Of a stretch of DNA of 64,000 bases, positions 20,115 through 31,280 are shown one piece after another (position 1 is the first letter of the stretch; every line of letters starts with the position of its first letter). The notes below the pieces were generated by a model that saw nothing but the letters and a program-made list of their open reading frames with translations, was not told the DNA's origin and searched no databases. Origin of the DNA: Hyposmocoma kahamanoa (taxonomy: Eukaryota; Arthropoda; Insecta; Lepidoptera; Cosmopterigidae). The stretch lies in the NCBI RefSeq assembly GCF_003589595.1, contig NW_020653900.1, forward strand, positions 1,970,985-2,034,984. Reading direction: 5' to 3'. The translations under genes and the position numbers were made by a program.

Positions 20115-20335
20115 CAGGTCCAAGTATATTTTTACTAACAGCAGTAGCGAAGAAGAGTTCCAGGACGCGCTGACGCAACGTATCAGCCTCCCGAGTTCCC
20201 CACTGCGGACTGCGTCATCGGCGCGCGCGCAGAGAGCCGCAGCGCGTAGTGCTAGACGTGACGCGGTCGCGAACGTTGCACTCAACCCCTGCAGAAGACC
20301 ATCGATTATGGGCGAGACTAGTCGGACCACTTCCG
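20115..20335 (-). other. CpG-rich segment, relative of 46140-46262
   Basis: A markedly GC-rich block (GCGCGCGCGCAGAGAGCCGC) ends with CTAGACGTGACGCGGTCGCG ... CAACCCCTGC ... GTCGGACCAC. The same ordered motifs (CTAGACGTCATTCGAG, GACCCCTACT, ATCGGACCAC) occur at 46200-46262, so it is probably a diverged repeat. The open frame here has no ATG. Confidence 0.4.
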
Positions 20336-20379
20336 ACTAAAATACATCTAAAATATTATAATTAATTCTTAATTGTTCT

Positions 20380-20530
20380 TAATGTTAGCATTACTACGTG
20401 GGTAAGGGAGTTGGTGAAATTACTGGTACATGGGACTTGTCAATTATGTCTCTGTGTAACGGGCGCAGTGGCAGCGCTTAGCATCAGGCCTACGACTTGT
20501 TCTTGCCATCACTTGACATAAAAAAAAAAT
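20380..20530 (+). mobile_element. SINE-like family C, truncated
   Basis: Starts within the body (TGTTAGCATTACTACGTGGG) and ends CACTTGACATAAAAAAAAAA. The central GATTTAAAGCTCTGAGTGGC block is deleted. Confidence 0.7.
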
Positions 20531-21395
20531 AACAAAAGATAAACCTCAAAGAACGACTATTCTACGTATATAAAATACTCTTAATCGAATAATTGTATCG
20601 GCTTGAATATTTTTCCTCACGACAGTACATTGCTGATTCTTTTGGCAACCAGAGAGTTAAGCTCTCGGCGTTTTTCCAACGTACTTTCAATGTCGTTATC
20701 GTAAATCATCCCCCCTCTTCGGGGGAGGAATCCATCATTCATTAATGGTTTACTCTTGATCCGAGCAGTAAAACTTAAATGTGATGGATTGAATTAAATA
20801 CGGCTTGTTTTAATCATGACGTATGGAAGCCGCGTGGTAACAGCAGAACACGCGACAAACCGGATAGGATGGATGGTGTCATAAGTTTGGAGGATGTGTC
20901 TGGATTCTACGAACGGAAATAGTCGGTAATTTCTTATGCTTAAGTGTTGATACAAACCCAAATGGCTTTAGTTGATTCCGGTTAACAGTGAAAGTATTGC
21001 ATCAATAACTTTGGAAAAAATATATATATTTATAATATTTATAATTTCTGTTGCTTTAAGGTAAAGAAAATTCTCCAAGAAGCTCTTCAAAATATGTCCT
21101 ATGAGGATACAGAGAATTTATTTATTATCTTAAAATAAATGTTGTCTTGTTTAAGTGTACATCTCCTAAAAAGTATTTATAATATTAATAGTATCCACGT
21201 TTATAATTAGTAGTACTTTTTACCTGAAATACAGGAATTTCCTAGTTCAGGTACATGTGTTATTTTTACATTAAATCGCATAAGTAGTCTTTAGTTTTCT
21301 CTGTACATTATGTTACTGAATAAACAATTTTATTTATTATTATTTATTTATTTATTATATAGTAAAATTGGGGATATACAGTGTGAAAACACGAT
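20531..21395. other. Spacer, nothing recognised
   Basis: No gene or shared repeat that I can support. Confidence 0.4.
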
Positions 21396-21399
21396 TCCT

Positions 21400-21470
21400 A
21401 CAAATTTTCACGATAGAAAAAGAACACAAACTTACCTCGAAATTCTACATGAAAACCGCCGTATTCTAAA
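21400..21470 (+). repeat. Repeat N, copy 2
   Basis: TTTTCACGATAGAAAAAGAA, then CACAAACTTACCTCGAAATT, as at 12093-12150 and inverted at 37367-37432. Confidence 0.65.
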
Positions 21471-21759
21471 TACCAATTATTTTTTTTATATCAACTGAAC
21501 TAAACAGAACACGTATACTACACGATGTACATTATTCAAATGGCTTTAACTTTGTTTGTAAAAATAGAAAAATCTGAAATAAAGCCAGTTCCCTGCTGCT
21601 CGACCTAAGCAAAATAAACCATATTAGCACGGGACAAATTTGAAAAGAGTTATAGAATTTCACATTATTTTTATGACTTTATGGTGATAAAAGCACTTTG
21701 TGGCTTTATTATATCAAGTGTGCGATATCTTTTTTTTGTTTTTTCTAGAGAAGGAGGAA

Positions 21760-21845
21760 ATTCTCATGGATACCAACCGTCCGGACCAGATGGTTAAGTC
21801 CGACTCCTTCAGGAAAGGTACTCAGAGGCCTACAGACTAAAACCT
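21760..21845 (+). repeat. Short dispersed repeat, relative at 23190-23270
   Basis: TGGATACCAACCGTCCGGAC ... GACTAAAACCTCCC resembles TGGATACCACCCAGCCCGAT ... GACTAAAACCCCTGG at 23194-23265. Two members only; origin unknown. Confidence 0.3.
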
Positions 21846-22815
21846 CCCCCCCCTTTGTGTCTCTTCTTCGGTATATTTCGAAGACATTGTTTTGGTTATT
21901 TTATGATAACACCAATTTTTTATTTAAATTTAAAATACCTCATTTATACCTTATTCTGATAGTATGTCATTATTATTTTATTTCTATTTATTTAATTGTC
22001 TTATTCTTACTAATACAGCGTTATTTATTCTATTTTTAGTAAGTATTGGGGAACGATATTTTGCAGGTAATGTATTACATTACAGTTAATTAGTTTTCTT
22101 CAATATTGTAAGCCCAAATAAAGAGACAATTATGAATGTTCAATAGTAACGACAAACTTTGTTGAAAATAAAGTTACCCATCACCGTACAGCTCTCGAGA
22201 TGTAAACAGACAAGGAACAAGCACAGATAACGTCAATGGGTTGCCACTTAAGCAGTTGAGGTGCTTAACAAAGTGGTTGATAGGGACGATCCGGGTCGAT
22301 AGATGTTGTCGATAAAATGTACTATTTTACGCGTCACTGCCATTAATGACTTTTGTATAGTGGACGACCGAAATAGAGCTTACGATGGTTTACGATAATT
22401 ATAATAATGTGCCAGACAATTAGAACTGCCGAGTCTCAAACTAAAGGATTCCCTGTATTAAGAGTACTGAATAAAGATGAGACCAAAGGCACTATCCAGG
22501 ACACCAGTACCCGAACTCGGGACCTCTTCATCAAGCGCGGTAATTATAAATAAAATAATTGTCATACACGATAATTACACTAACTGATTTTGATTTTAAA
22601 CAAACGCGTTTTAATATTTTATTTGTTTTTTCTTTATCTTTGAAAGTAAGCCTTTCAATTTTAAATTCGTTTACAAAGCCTTTCATATCCTTGCCATAAA
22701 CTTAACCGTACTACCAAATGTTCATGTTTAAATTGTATTGATATGAAGTCTTCCCCGCTCTAATATGTTCTGTCAAAAGGAGTAGCCACTTCAGTAGTAC
22801 CAAATATTTATTGCT
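21846..22815. other. AT-rich spacer
   Basis: Low-complexity TTTATT runs around 21870-22040 generate hydrophobic open frames. No gene recognised. Confidence 0.4.
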
Positions 22816-22819
22816 GTTT

Positions 22820-22890
22820 ATCGTGACAGTATGCAGCATCAGTGGCGAAATGGGTGCTCCAGGTTCGACTCCCGGTAGAGGGCAAAAAAA
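22820..22890 (+). mobile_element. tRNA-like SINE relic
   Basis: CAGTGGCGAAATGGGTGCT followed by the perfect B box GGTTCGACTCC and GGTAGAGGGCA. It looks like the 3' half of a tRNA head. The A box is weak and no full cloverleaf can be drawn, so it is not a tRNA gene. Confidence 0.4.
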
Positions 22891-22914
22891 ATACTGGCTC
22901 CTTGAAAGTGCCAT

Positions 22915-23705
22915 GCTTGATCGTAAAGTGTCTGACTTGTTGTTTACTTAAACAACTCTATTGAATTTGATTTTAGTCACGTTTTAATAAATAGTTGTAT
23001 TATCTTTAATACAACTGTTTATTTTTTGTAATTATTAGTTATTAATAATAAAAGCGAAATATTGAATGGGTTGGTTAAATGAGCTAAGTCAAACGAATTA
23101 CAAAATGTAGAAGTTGGTAGTGACCCTGGTGCTAGAGGATGCTGACACGAGTTTATCGTATATTTTTCGATTTTTTGCCAGGGGAAACCCGTTTTGGATA
23201 CCACCCAGCCCGATGGACCGAGAGGTTATATTGGTCTCACACTGACTAAAACCCCTGGGGGTTATCAAGGCGACGCAGAGACAGAGTCCTGGGAAACACA
23301 GACGTTGCTCTTACTGGAGATGGCAGGTCTTGGAACACCAGGGGGCTAACTTTTAATACGAATTCATCACATATCTTTACCTGAATTGATTTTATGGCCA
23401 ATTTACATTAACTTGTCGAACCATATATCACCGGTCGAGTGTTTGGAAGCCGTTCTATTGCCTCTGAAGTGGTAGCCATTGCTATTGCCTATTTGTGTCT
23501 AATACGTAATGCATAACATCTTGAATGTTTGAGTGGTTGTAGATATTCTATTAAAGTTTTTGTACAGGAGTGTGTTTTGCAACATTAGCTTGGCATAAAC
23601 CAGGTTGAGTGAAGAAACTTTCATAAGTTTTTCACAGATGGCATTACGAGTCGAGTCGAGTAGAAATTTTAAAAATTATAATTGTTTAACATTGACAAAA
23701 TCGAG
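22915..23705. other. Spacer, nothing recognised
   Basis: Apart from the short repeat at 23190-23270, I see no supported feature. Confidence 0.4.
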
Positions 23706-23710
23706 TTTAA

Positions 23711-23970
23711 GGCTTGTTTCACAGCTGCGCGTACGATCCGTACGGATTGTCCGCCTGCGGCCCAGCCGCATGCGTAGCATCCTCAGTGCTCTGAATCGAG
23801 TATTTAATTTAGTATATTCACAGAAGATAATCGCCTACAATGAACGCACGAGTGGCTTGTGCCGTACGGAGCAACCCGCGTCACTGTAAAATGATGTTCT
23901 AACACCACACGTGTTACGATACGCCGCGCCGACGACTCACAGCTAGATCCGCACTACTCTGAAACCAGCC
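23711..23970. mobile_element. PIF/Harbinger-like MITE family U, 260 bp
   Basis: Inverted ends GGCTTGTTTCACAGCTGCGC and (right, reversed) GGCTGGTTTCAGAGTAGTGC are flanked by TAA at 23708-23710 and 23971-23973. GC-rich interior with CGTACG palindromes. No coding. Three-base TAA duplications and GG(G)C ends fit PIF/Harbinger. Confidence 0.7.
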
Positions 23971-24091
23971 TAATACAAAAATGTTTTCAATATTTACATA
24001 ATTTACAAGAACCACACAACTACCTGTGCCTCTACCATGACATTGCAGTGACAGTTATCGCTAGCGACTGACCGCTAGGAAAATTGAGAAG

Positions 24092-24270
24092 TATCAACTC
24101 TCGTTTGCACTGAAATCACAAATTAGAAAGCTGAAACAGTTCAGCGTCAACAACTGAACTGTGTGTACGTCTCCGTATATTCCAAAAATATTCTGTATTT
24201 ATTGTATTAAAGATAACATCTCTAACTATGGGGGGCTGTTCCATTTGGTGTGGAATAAACAGCAAAACAT
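24092..24270 (+). mobile_element. hAT-like MITE family F, left part of split copy
   Basis: Aligns with ~7555-7735 of the intact copy (TCTCGTTTGC.CTGAAATCAC, TCCGTATATTCCAAAAATAT, GGGGGCTGTTCCATT). The remainder resumes at 26196 after a 1.9 kb Harbinger insertion. The left terminal repeat is lost. Confidence 0.75.
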
Positions 24271-25387
24271 GAACGGTCTTACTACAAAAGATTTAATAAT
24301 CACCGTTTTAACAAGCGTTTACTTAGTCAGTGACTAAGTCTTTAAACATTGTTTAAAACAGTGTTTAACGTGTCGTACCACAAAACCATGTTTAACGCCA
24401 GTCTTTGTAGACAAAGTATAAACACAGAAATAATATTCATCTATGGCAGCACTAGAATTCATTCATTCAGTCATTCGCCGTTTGTCCCCATCTTTTCTAT
24501 TTTACGCAGATCCAACAGTGGTTTATTAATAATTTTAAAATAACTAGCAATGTTTTGTCATAAAATAATATAAAATAATTTGCAAGTTGTACAATACAAT
24601 GCAAGAATTTGTTAAAATGTATTTTTTTTATTTTACCTTATAGCCTGTTTTGTTAATGGGTAAAGCGTAACGGAACGTAGTTTTTACCTGAACCTAAGAG
24701 AGGACTGATAGTGCGTGTAATGTTAGTGATCGTTGGTTTCTTTTAAAAAACTTTCGCCTTTTCTCGTGCGTTTCGTATTTAAATCGGTAAATAGTATCAA
24801 AACTGGATAAAAACGCCAGTGTGGTGATAACTCGATTCAAGACGAAAAATTTTGTAGTGTCATCCTACACATGGGAATTAAATACCACGAAATTATGAAA
24901 GTAAGTTCCCTTTTGAAAATTTTCGCCCTGATAAAATACATAGAAATTGCATATCAATGCACTCTAAGACGACATCATAAATAGTTAAATATTGCTACGG
25001 ATTCTAGTAAGTTGTAATTAGCTCTCGGTTCTCTTTTGTTCAATTAGGACTCAGTTGAACAAATAGATAAACCAGCATTTGTTGAATAAGTATTTGTTAC
25101 TAAATAAATGATGAGGAGGTAATGCAGTTGTACTATTTTTTAGCTACAGATTTTTATTTCGGCATTTAAAATAATAATTCGTAAATATTCCGGAATGGCA
25201 CGTAAACTGCTACCCAAACGTCTTATTAACAATATAGCACAAAAACAAAGCATGCCATAGAAAGGAGGAAGTAAAAAACGCAAAGTTGAGAGAGTAATTC
25301 GTAAATATCTTATTTTATGTTTGCACATAATTTACTATACTTAAAAAAGCTCTGCCTATTTATTTCAGATTAACCCAAAAAGTACTA

Positions 25388-25607
25388 TTTTACAAACAAA
25401 CAATGAAGTTAAAGAACCGAAAACACCGAAATTATGGGAGAAGGAGTACAAATTGAATATAAAATACCAAACTAAAGAATTGTGTCACTAGGATGTAAGA
25501 CACAAGCTACTAACTGAAGTATTGATGATCGAAAAAGAAATAAAGAAAAAAAAGTTGGAGAAAAAGGAATTTGAAATATTATTGTTGAATGATGAAAAAA
25601 TGGCATA
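25388..25607 (+). pseudogene. Harbinger Myb/SANT-like accessory protein, C-terminus
   Basis: Translation ends DVRHKLLTEVLMIEKEIKKK then KLEKKEFEILLLNDEKMA and a stop, with one internal TAG just before DVRHK. The lysine/glutamate coiled coil after a lost DNA-binding domain is typical of the second ORF of Harbinger elements. Confidence 0.5.
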
Positions 25608-25791
25608 ATTTTGTCCAAATTTTATTAATAAATTTGTTATATCAAAAATGTTATTGTATGAAATTTCTTCTTGCAATATTTCCTATTAATGTAGAAGGCA
25701 CCTGTCAACTCTGCATTCGTGGACGTCTATATTCTACAAAATCGAAATTTTCTTTCATGTTCACTTTCTTTCTTTCTTTACAATCACTATG

Positions 25792-25947
25792 TTATGGTCC
25801 GAAGATTGAACTATACCTTCTCCGAAATTTCTTTTCATCGTAATACTCAAATGGATTAATTCGCTCACGATGTATTCTGTCTCGATACATATCCATATAA
25901 TCCACGTCGCCCATGTCAATAGAATCAATAAAATTGAAGACATCCAT
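25792..25947 (-). pseudogene. Harbinger transposase N-terminus
   Basis: From ATG at 25947: MDVFNFIDSIDMGDVDYMDM, then YRDRIHRERINPFEYYDEKK and FRRRY, then a quick stop. The INPFEYYDEKKFRRRY block matches the conserved N-terminal motif (NP.E..D...F..RYR) of PIF/Harbinger nucleases. The catalytic DDE domain is deleted. Confidence 0.6.
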
Positions 25948-26195
25948 AATAATCACCACAAATAAACGAAAAGAGAAATAAAACACAACAGTAAACGGTA
26001 GCTTGCAATGACCCTTGAGTATTGGTGATCTGTAGCAATGGCTAAAACACGCGTTAAACTAACATCTGGCAGTGGTTTAAATTTAAACAATGTCCAACCC
26101 CTGTCCATCCCAAAACAATGGTTAGGCGCGAATTTATGGTACAACTTTTTCTAAACATCTGGTGAACAACTGCTTAAACGTTTTTGTGGTAAGAC

Positions 26196-26480
26196 TGCTA
26201 ATTACCAAATTTAACGGAATCACATTTCATCGGAAATTAAATATTAAATATGTATTTTTTAAATTTTCGTCATGCAAAAACGTCCATTACAGCAAAATTC
26301 AAGTTAAACTGGTCGATTTGAGGTGAAACAATTGACGACGCTCGTCAATTGTTTCGAATTCGGGCTGGCCAATCGGAGTGCAGTTGTCACCGTAATGATT
26401 TGGCAGAATAGTTTTCAAACAAATTAAATGACATTTTGTCTCTATTTCTTATATTCTCTATTAGAGTTATATACTCAATG
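26196..26480 (+). mobile_element. hAT-like MITE family F, right part of split copy
   Basis: Resumes at CTAATTACCAAATTTAACGG, then ATCACATTTCATCGG, the exact continuation of 7735 in the intact copy. It runs to the right end TTATATACTCAATG. Includes the internal hairpin CAATTGACGACGCTCGTCAA then TTG. Confidence 0.75.
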
Positions 26481-26888
26481 GAAGTAATTTACGCGTTCGA
26501 TATTAACGAAAACTCTCACAGTAAACTCGAGGAAGAGGCACTGTATTAGTAAAACTAATGAATGAAAAACAATAACAGTCGACTAATTTTTTATTTTCTA
26601 CTTAGACCTGAAATAAAGAAAATAAGGTACCTGGTCAGTCTTTTAGAAAAACAGTGTTTGTTTTGGAGTTTTTACTAATGTGACGTATAATGGGCTGGTG
26701 TAAAAATAAGATAAATTTATTTTAATAAAACTTAAAACAAATGTAAATAAAGCTATTATAGTATTAAAATAAGAATCAAGAAGGGAATCTAAATTATACA
26801 TTCTTCGTAGTAAAGCTACACATTTTAATATTAATAATATAAATGTGTACCTGTATTTTAGACATATTTTTGGGCAAATTTCTTTATA

Positions 26889-28107
26889 CATAGGGCGCAC
26901 TATAAGTTTCCGGAACTGGTCACTTACATAAACAATATTTAAAAAGTAATTACAATATTTGAAAATGGAACTCTTTGGTTGTAGAATACAATTTGTTTCA
27001 TCTGACTGTCACTTGTTTTTACATTGTGGCGTCATTTTAGAAATTTGGTTGTCTACATAACCATGGATTTACTCGTGAAAATTTTCGTAGTATGATTTTC
27101 TACGACTTTAAGTGTAAGTGCTCAGCGGAGCTTCCTCGGCTTCAAAATGCTTTAGACGATGAAGCACCATGCAAGACGATTATTTATAGCTGGTTTGCAG
27201 AATTCATACGCGGTGGTGTGAATCTCAGTGACGAATTTCGTGAAGGCCGCCCGTCCAATGCTGGAAACAACAAAACCATCGATGCTGTGCGCCGTATGAC
27301 CAAAACAGACAGGCATGTGACATACCATGAGATTCGGACATTTTGAGGCATAGACATGAGTCAAATACAATCAAGATTACACAAACAAGGGTGTGAAAAA
27401 GCTGTTCTCTCGGTGGATCCCACACAATTTCACTGAGGCTCAAAAAACGGATCGCGCCACTTGGTGCAATGCCACGCTTACAAGATTCAACGAAGGGGCT
27501 TCAAATTTATTGTGAGATATCGTAACAGGTGACAAAACATGTATTTATAGTTACGATCTCAAAACAAAGCAGCAATCGAGCGTATGGGTCTTTCGAGATG
27601 AGCCGAAACCAACCAAAGTGGCGCGCGTGCAAAGTGCCTCTAAGCGGATGATTGCTTCTTTTTTAATAAAAGTGGACACGTGGCTACTGTTGCTTTGGAG
27701 AATCGTTGTACCGTAAATAGTGATTGCTACACGACCATTTGTTTGCATCTTGCACCATGATGCCAGTTCTCACACGGCCAGACAGGCCAATGAATTTTTG
27801 AAGGTGAACAACATTAACCTTATGAGCCATCCCGCGTACAGTCTCGACCTGGCACCTTGTGACTTTTATTTATTTCCAAAAATTAAGAACCAGTTACGCG
27901 GTCAACGATTTTCATCACCTGAAGAGGCTGTCGAAGAGTATGAAAATTATGTTTCAGAGATTGTCACGGAGGAGTGGCATGAATATTTTTTTTGTGAAAA
28001 AGTGTATTAACGCCAATGGAGAAAATTTTGAGAAACAATAAATTCATTTCAGACCATTTATAGTATTTTTTTCTTATTCATTCCGGAAACTTATAGTGCG
28101 TCACATG
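26889..28107 (+). mobile_element. mariner element, 1219 bp, both ends present
   Basis: Inverted ends CATAGGGCGCACTATAAGTT then TCCGGAA (left) and, reversed, CATGTGACGCACTATAAGTT then TCCGGAA (right). Flanked by TA at 26887-26888 and 28108-28109, the mariner target duplication. Length and inside content (27092-28041) match mariner. It probably became inactive long ago. Confidence 0.92.
27092..28041 (+). pseudogene. mariner transposase (DD34D), multiply broken
   Basis: Starts MIFYDFKCKCSAELPRLQNA, then DEAPCKTIIYSWFAEFIRGG and a helix-turn-helix region up to HEIRTF, then TGA at 27343. Later blocks in other frames: KKLFSRWIPHNFTEAQKTDR, IVTGDKTCIYSYDLKTKQQS (first catalytic D), HHDASSHTARQANEFL (second D, one residue missing after it) and YSLDLAPCDFYLFPKIKNQL (third D), ending near NGENFEKQ. 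At least two stops, several frameshifts and an ~60 bp deletion before HHD are visible. Confidence 0.9.
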
Positions 28108-28109
28108 TA

Positions 28110-28745
28110 TTACAGCTTAAAAAGAGACTTTCTTACTTTAACAATAAAATAATTTGTACTTATAAATTAATGGTCACTTAAATAAAAATAATTAAGGAAC
28201 AACTTCCAGCAAGCACTTTGTTTAATTTTTTTTTTCTTAAATACGAATTTGAAGGTCTTTTTTACATTATATTTTATTCATAACGAAGTAATGCAAAATA
28301 GAATTTAATTTAAAGTCAAGTAATGTACGAAGTAAGCAAAATAATCTATACGAGTGTGCTGTGCTGAGTTGTGTACGAGATGAAAAGGTATCTAGTCGTC
28401 TGTGGTTGTTTAAAGTAAGGTTGTTAGTCATTGCTAGTAACACATTAAATATATTGAACAAAATACAATTCAAAATACATTACAGAGACCAGGCCAAGTC
28501 TCTCTTCTTTCTTTATAACATGAAAGTAGCGTTGTTAGACCATAAGCAACCAACATATATTGAATTTAATAAAAATCCCCGTCACCAATGTAATCTGATC
28601 CTCCCTGAACGTAAATTAGAAATATATTACAGAAACAGTCCATCGTACAGTTCCTTTTTTTAATCCATAATAAAATTCCAGTATTAAAAAAGAAAATAAT
28701 ATTAACATATTTAAAAATAATTTAAACAATACCTCATCCAAAAAT
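28110..28745. other. Spacer with an unrecognised 100-codon frame
   Basis: The ATG frame at 28361-28663 (NTLNILNKIQFKIHYRDQAK, FNKNPRHQCNLILPERKLEI) has no domain I know. Otherwise AT-rich. Confidence 0.2.
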
Positions 28746-28747
28746 CA

Positions 28748-29117
28748 TTGCACTGCCATTGTGCCCGTCACCCTGAGACATAAATTGACAAGTCCCATGT
28801 GCCTGTAGTTTCACCAGCACACTTACCCTTCAAAACCGGAACACAGTAATGCTCACGTTCCTACTTGGCGGCAGAAATAGGTAAGGTGGCAGTACTTCAC
28901 TACTGCTAAAAAGTTTGAGATGTATTCTAGCATGTTCGCAATCGAAAAGAGATTACTGCGTCCCGGTTTTGAATGGTGTGGTCTCATACAGGCGCAGTGA
29001 TGGTGCCCCTCAGATCGTCCTGACTTAAAGCTCTGCGAGGCACTGCAACTGTTATGGACAGACGTGTCGCTTACTACCAGGTGCACGATTTGTTTGTCTC
29101 ATCACTTGGTATAAAAA
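28748..29117. mobile_element. Two SINE family C fragments, head to head
   Basis: The antisense fragment 28748-28914 (CACTGCCATTGTGCCCGTCA to GGTGGCAGTACTTC) is followed by the sense fragment 28955-29117 (GCGTCCCGGTTTTGAATGGT to ATCACTTGGTATAAAAAAAA). Together they form a large imperfect inverted repeat. Confidence 0.75.
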
Positions 29118-29868
29118 AAACATACACACGTAAGATTCATTATAAAAGTTCTAAAACAATTCAAAATGGTTTTCCAATGAAATATGCCAAGAAAACGGTT
29201 GTTAGCTCTTGATCTATAAAATCCGTGATCGATCACAACATTGTGCACACCGATTTGCGTGTAGATATCAAACAATCACTTGACTCCTAATAACCGCCCA
29301 TCGTAACAAGATCTCTGACCTATTCAAAATTAGAAGTCGCTTGAGTAGTTTCTTTAAACGCTACCTAAATTGAAATGTACGGCGTTGCAGTGTTCCTAAA
29401 TTTAAGGGTAGTGAGAAGTTTCAGAGTCTTCCTTACTGTGCATCTGTTAGAATGTGTGAACATAAAAGAAAGAAATAAACAAATTAAATGCAATTGTAGG
29501 CAAAAGGGACTTAAAACCTGAAATTCCACAGCCAAGAAAGCATTTGCGATTAAATGTACTTCTCGTGTGTACAAATATTTATAGATAGCGGTAACCTATT
29601 TACGTCAACTAGATTATATTTTCTTAAGTAGATGTAACTTAAAAATGTCGTATCAACCTGGTTATTTTTGATTGACCTATTTTGAATTTTGGGAATTATT
29701 TATGTGTGTCTGCTGATTAATATCATTGGGAAGGTTTTTACTTTCAACAAAGTCGATATATTGCCTAGAGGAGTTAATTTTACGTTTACTCTTGGGTGTG
29801 CAACAACAAAGTGTAAAAGTACAACACATAAAAAGATTACCATCTTGGTATAATGCATAACAAGAAAT
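29118..29868. other. Spacer, nothing recognised
   Basis: AT-rich with no supported feature. Short frames at 29365-29574 and 29700-29930 are unrecognised. Confidence 0.4.
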
Positions 29869-29901
29869 TTAGCAGCAGTAGAGCTTCTTGTGAAAGAGTT
29901 T

Positions 29902-30462
29902 GTGACGGTGTGACCTCCTTGCATCGTCATCCTACCTTTTTGTCTAACTTTCTCCAGTTCCTGGCCACTCGTATTTATATTTAAATTTTGAATTCCATAG
30001 TTCTTTTGTTTCGTTAAAATTCCATCACGTCTAATTTTGATTCCTTTACTATGTTTATAATAGGAAATGAAACTATTTTTTCGGATTTAAATCGCGTATA
30101 TTTGCTTTTTAGTCGATTTGTTTGAAAAAACAAATATAACAACCGTGAAAACCTAAGAACTCGATAAGTTTATAATCATTACTAATCTAAATAATGTGCC
30201 AATTTTAATAAGTTTATAACCACTACAGCCTTTATCATGTACCTATGAATACCTATCTGTAATTCAGTATAACTCGGCCCTTTTGGGGTAAGTGTCTGCT
30301 TAATGTCTAAGGGAGTGTTTTGTAATAATGTACCTGTTTTCTATACATACCTTTAATTGTTACAGCCGTCTCTGTTACCTTTTCTTCTCTTTAACCGACT
30401 TTAAATAAATTTGTGGACCTGAAGTTTTTGTTTCACGGCTTGTTAGGTTTACAATCCTTTCT
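29902..30462 (+). mobile_element. Element J, copy 1 (possible solo LTR)
   Basis: Inserted in SINE C with a 5 bp AGTTT duplication (29897-29901 and 30463-30467). It starts GTGACGGTGTGACCTCCTTG, a short hairpin (TGACGGTG ... CACCGTCA in copy 2). It ends with a T-rich stretch and AATAAATTTGTGGA, a poly(A)-signal-like motif. The size (~450 bp after removing nested B), 5 bp duplication and poly(A) signal fit a solo LTR, but clean TG...CA ends are not visible. Copy 2 is at 48941-49417. Confidence 0.5.
30062..30167 (-). mobile_element. Retroposon family B inside element J
   Basis: AGGAAATGAAACTATTTTTT ... AACCTAAGAACTCGATAA, flanked by the perfect 9 bp GTTTATAAT (30053-30061 and 30168-30176). Absent from element J copy 2. 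Third level of nesting: B in J in SINE C. Confidence 0.85.
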
Positions 30463-30989
30463 AGTTTGTCCAGGGAAGTACTGCCACCTTACCTATTTCT
30501 GCCGCCAAGCAGTAATAGGAGCATTACTGCGTTTCGATTTTGCAGGGTAAGGGTGCTGGTGAAATTACAAGCACATGGGACTTGTCAACTTATGTCTCAG
30601 GGTGACGGGCGCGCGGGGGCCCCTCAAATCTTTGCGATTTAAAGATCTAAGTGGTACTGTAACTGTTATGGACAGGCGTGTCGCTGTCCACCAGGAGCAC
30701 GACTTGTTCGTCCCGTTACTTGGTATCATAAAAGAAACCAGTGAGAAGCATGTATCACACAATAAAACTTAACAGGGGTCAACTTAAATTGTACGAAGTC
30801 TAAGCTTTTAAGGGTCGTATCACATGACTCGTGAAATTTCGCCTATGTACACTTTACTGATTGAATTTTTATGGACCTCATACAAACATTACTTTTTTAG
30901 GGGAAAAGTTTCGTGTGGGGTTATTTTCTGGGCCTTCTAGGACTGTCCTGAGTTTAGCTAGAAACAAATAGTCTACTATTACTCTAATA

Positions 30990-31280
30990 TACTATTTTTA
31001 ACCGACTTCAATAAAAAGTAGGAGGTTCTCTATTCGATTGTATTTTTTTTGTATCTCATTTTCATTTATAACTCTTTTGTGAACCGATTTTTATGATTAT
31101 GTTTTTGTTAGAAAGAGGATACCTCCGTATTGGTACCATTTCAATTTGAACAAAATATTCCACCTCTAGAGTGGCAAACTAGTGGAAGAATCCGGTAACG
31201 CGCACTTTCCGGTCACAGATCTCAATAAAACTTGGCAAAATCCACGAATTTTTGAAATCGGTTTTTTATTTTTATTTGTA
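30990..31280 (+). repeat. Repeat family K
   Basis: Blocks AACCGACTTCAATAAAAAGT then AGGAGGTTCTC, GTGAACCGATTTTTATGATT, GAGGATACCTCCGTATTGGT, ATTCCACCTCTAGAGTGGCA and GCGCACTTTCCGGTCACAGA, in the same order as 12757-13500 and (inverted) 50515-50812. Confidence 0.75.

Larger units (their letters stand above)
24275..26195. mobile_element. Internally deleted PIF/Harbinger element inside MITE F
   Basis: Inverted ends GGTCTTACTACAAAAG (24275) and, reversed from the right, AGTCTTACCACAAAAAC (26195). It carries remnants of both genes expected of animal Harbinger elements, convergently arranged: a Myb/SANT-like C-terminus (25388-25607, +) and a transposase N-terminus (25792-25947, -). Most of both genes is missing. 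Target duplication not clear. Confidence 0.65.
29871..30737 (+). mobile_element. SINE family C split by element J
   Basis: The head 29871-29901 (AGCAGCAGTAGAGCTTCTTG then TGAAAGAGTTT) continues at 30463 (AGTTTGTCCAGGGAAGTACT) through a complete body to TACTTGGTATCATAAAAGAA. AGTTT occurs on both sides of the insert, so the reading of the host SINE is restored by removing 29902-30467. Confidence 0.85.

Noticed and set aside
21310..22039. Hydrophobic frames resembling membrane proteins
   Set aside because: They come from TTTATT low-complexity sequence with extreme AT bias and show no conserved motif.
30575..30772. 65-codon ATG frame, similar to frames at 36200-36418 and 45803-46030
   Set aside because: All three are translations of the same SINE family C (shared residues such as GLVNLCLRVTGA), so they reflect repeat sequence, not a gene family.
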